Source: Calliopsis andreniformis (taxonomy: Eukaryota; Arthropoda; Insecta; Hymenoptera; Andrenidae). From it: a DNA stretch of 64,000 bases. Below the pieces are notes generated by a model, which was not told where the DNA came from, ran no database searches, and saw nothing but the letters and a program-made list of their open reading frames with translations. The stretch lies in NCBI RefSeq assembly GCF_051401765.1, contig NW_027480591.1, forward strand, positions 310,001-374,000, read 5' to 3'. Below, piece after piece: positions 62,997-64,000 of this stretch; within the stretch, counting starts at the first letter, position 1; each line of letters starts with the position of its first letter. The translations under genes and the position numbers were made by a program.

Positions 62997-63014
62997 ATCC
63001 TGAATTCTCAGGAT
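62997..63014. repeat. Module A inverted repeat, 7-bp arms
   Basis: ATCCTGA-ATTC-TCAGGAT is perfect, preceded by TCAATAGAAT and followed by TCTATACTCAAAC. Confidence 0.83.
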
Positions 63015-64000
63015 TCTATACTCAAACTTCAATCCTCAACCCTCAGCCCTCATTCTCAATCCTCAATCCTCAATCCTCGAAATTCAATCCCCAATACTTA
63101 ATCTTAAATCCTCAATCCTCAATCTTCAATCCTCAATACTGAATCTTCTATCCTCAATCCTCAATCCTGAATCCTCAATCCTCTATCTTCAATCCTCAAT
63201 ACTCAATCTTCAATCCTCAATCCTCAATCCTCAATCGTCAATCCTCATTCTTCAGTCTTCAATACCCGATCTTTAATCTTCAATCCTCAATCCTCAATCC
63301 TCAATCCTCAATCCTCAATCCTCATTCTTCAATCCTCAGTACCCAATCCTCAACCATCAGTCCTCTATCCACAATACTCAATTCTCAATCTTCAATCCTG
63401 AATCGCCAGTCCTCAATCTTCAATCCTCAATGCTCAATCCTCAATCATCAATCATCAATCCTCAATCCTCAATCCTCAATCCTCAATCCTCAATCCTCAA
63501 TCCTCAATCCTGAGTCCTCAATCTTCAATCCTCAATACTCAATCTGCAATCCTCAATCCTCAATCCTCAATCCTCAATCCTCAATCCTCAATCCTCAATC
63601 CCCAATCCTCAATCTTCAATGCTCAATCCTCAATCCTCAATCCTCAATCCTCAATCCTCAATCCTCAATCTTCAATCCTCAATCGTCAATCTTCAGTCCT
63701 CAATACTCAGTCTTCAATTCTCAATCTTCAATCCTCAATCCCCAATCCTCAATCCTCAGTACTCAATCCTCAATCCTCAATCTTCAATCCTCAATACTCA
63801 ATCATCAATCCTCAATCCTCAATCCTCAATCCTCGATCCTCAATTCTCAATCCTCAATCCTTAATCCTCAGACCTCAAACATCAATATTCAACCCTCAGC
63901 CCTCGTCCTCAATCCACAACCCTCAATCCTCAGTCCTCAATATTCAATCATCAATATTCAATCTTCAATCGACAATCCTCAATCCTCAATCCTCATTCTT

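Larger units (their letters stand above)
1..64000. repeat. Degenerate heptanucleotide satellite array, (TCAATCC)n
   Basis: The window is a continuous run of monomers close to TCAATCC; the complement is GGATTGA. The commonest variants are TCAATCT, TCAATAC, TCAGTCC, TCAAACC, TCAACCC, TCATTCC, TCAATTC, TCAATGC, TCAATCG, CCAATCC and TTAATCC. Pure runs are short, at most about nine perfect monomers (for example near 29,494-29,555 and 40,925-40,990). G is rare on the + strand (none in the consensus), giving an extreme and constant strand asymmetry. No other sequence class interrupts the array, and both window ends lie inside it, so its true length is unknown. Its role is unknown; satellites of this kind usually sit in heterochromatin. 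I do not recognise a named satellite family. Confidence 0.97.
61810..64000. repeat. Right end of window, mixed monomers with two module A copies
   Basis: This part has only short matches to earlier blocks: around 61,980 to 58,650, and around 63,390-63,560 to 60,340-60,500. It contains two module A hairpins and more private variants (TAATAAATC, TCGAAATTC). It resembles the left 6 kb in lacking a long, nearly identical partner. The final bases (TCAGACCTCAAACATCAATA at about 63,868, then TCAGCCCTCGTCC) are ordinary array, so the array runs past the window end. Confidence 0.65.

Noticed and set aside
17345..63014. Module A palindromes as transposon terminal inverted repeats or attachment sites
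   Set aside because: The arms are only 4 bases apart, so each is a local hairpin and not a pair of element ends. No target-site duplication or intervening coding sequence is seen, and the modules stay in the heptamer register.
116..63864. Dozens of + strand open frames of 60-700 codons as genes encoding a heptad-repeat protein family
   Set aside because: They overlap in two or three frames with the same peptide cycle. They begin at whichever TCAATGC-type monomer supplies an ATG and end wherever TCA or CAA mutates to a stop. Synonymous and non-synonymous changes look equally common, and no ribosome-binding site, promoter or domain accompanies them.
1..64000. Telomere or interstitial telomeric repeat
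   Set aside because: The G-rich strand is GGATTGA, which I do not recognise as a telomeric motif. The array is highly degenerate with higher-order structure, whereas telomerase products are nearly pure. No gradient toward a pure terminal run is seen.
1..64000. CRISPR array
   Set aside because: There are no 24-40-bp repeats separated by unique spacers; repeats and intervals are the same heptamer. No cas genes are present.
1..64000. Bacterial heptanucleotide repeats such as cyanobacterial STRRs
   Set aside because: STRRs are also 7-base repeats, but they are short intergenic runs between genes. Here 64 kb has no gene, and kilobase higher-order units are present. I cannot formally exclude a bacterial origin, since no gene is available for assignment.
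1..64000. Strong G-quadruplex-forming strand
   Set aside because: The - strand consensus has only GG pairs separated by five bases. Three-G runs are essentially absent, so only weak two-layer structures are possible.

Overview
The whole 64,000-base window is one degenerate heptanucleotide satellite array. The consensus monomer on the + strand is TCAATCC (GGATTGA on the - strand), repeated about nine thousand times with scattered substitutions. I see no protein-coding gene, RNA gene, transposon, CRISPR array, promoter or terminator, and no stretch of ordinary single-copy sequence. Many long open frames exist on the + strand, but they follow arithmetically from a 7-base repeat whose consensus has no stop in any forward frame. 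They translate in all three frames to the same cycle, S-I-L-N-P-Q-S. The - strand consensus has a TGA once per 21 bases in every frame and is closed.

Nothing in the window identifies the organism. A gene-free satellite of this length, with higher-order units and nested kilobase-scale duplications, is most typical of eukaryotic heterochromatin (pericentromeric, subtelomeric, or on a sex-limited or B chromosome). That is inference. Some bacteria, such as cyanobacteria with their STRR elements, carry heptanucleotide repeats, but normally as short intergenic runs.

Layout. (1) 1-6.7 kb: the most diverged part, with a dispersed ~225-bp duplication 983 bp apart. (2) 6.7-11.6 kb: an older, diverged duplication with an offset of 2.42-2.62 kb. 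(3) 10.3-16.3 kb: recent amplification, with a 1,291-bp higher-order unit in tandem (11.28, 12.57 and a partial third at 13.86 kb) and a second copy of 10.29-12.45 at 14.10-16.26 kb. (4) 16.2-27.1 kb: further distinct blocks, including a 210-bp tandem duplication. (5) 27.15-51.3 kb: a patchwork of long, nearly identical copies of earlier blocks (offsets 17,433; 16,149; 13,944; 17,027/16,817; 11,431/11,626; 25,822/9,005) joined at sharp switch points. (6) 51.3-64 kb: shorter, more shuffled copies (offsets 5,391; 31,199; 30,536; 3,109; 3,814; 9,219/9,212).

Three related diverged modules recur through the array, still in the 7-base register. Module A contains a perfect inverted repeat, ATCCTGA-ATTC-TCAGGAT. 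Modules B and C are its relatives with longer characteristic tails. Length arithmetic is strikingly regular: almost every departure from the 7-base register is a 6-base monomer placed directly after a TCAGTCC-like monomer, and the 1,291-bp unit is accounted for as 181 heptamers plus 4 hexamers. The window therefore records satellite amplification rather than a gene system. Duplications this similar are also where a sequence assembly is least trustworthy, so the large-scale order needs long-read confirmation. All offsets and boundaries were read by eye; switch points are good to a few tens of bases.
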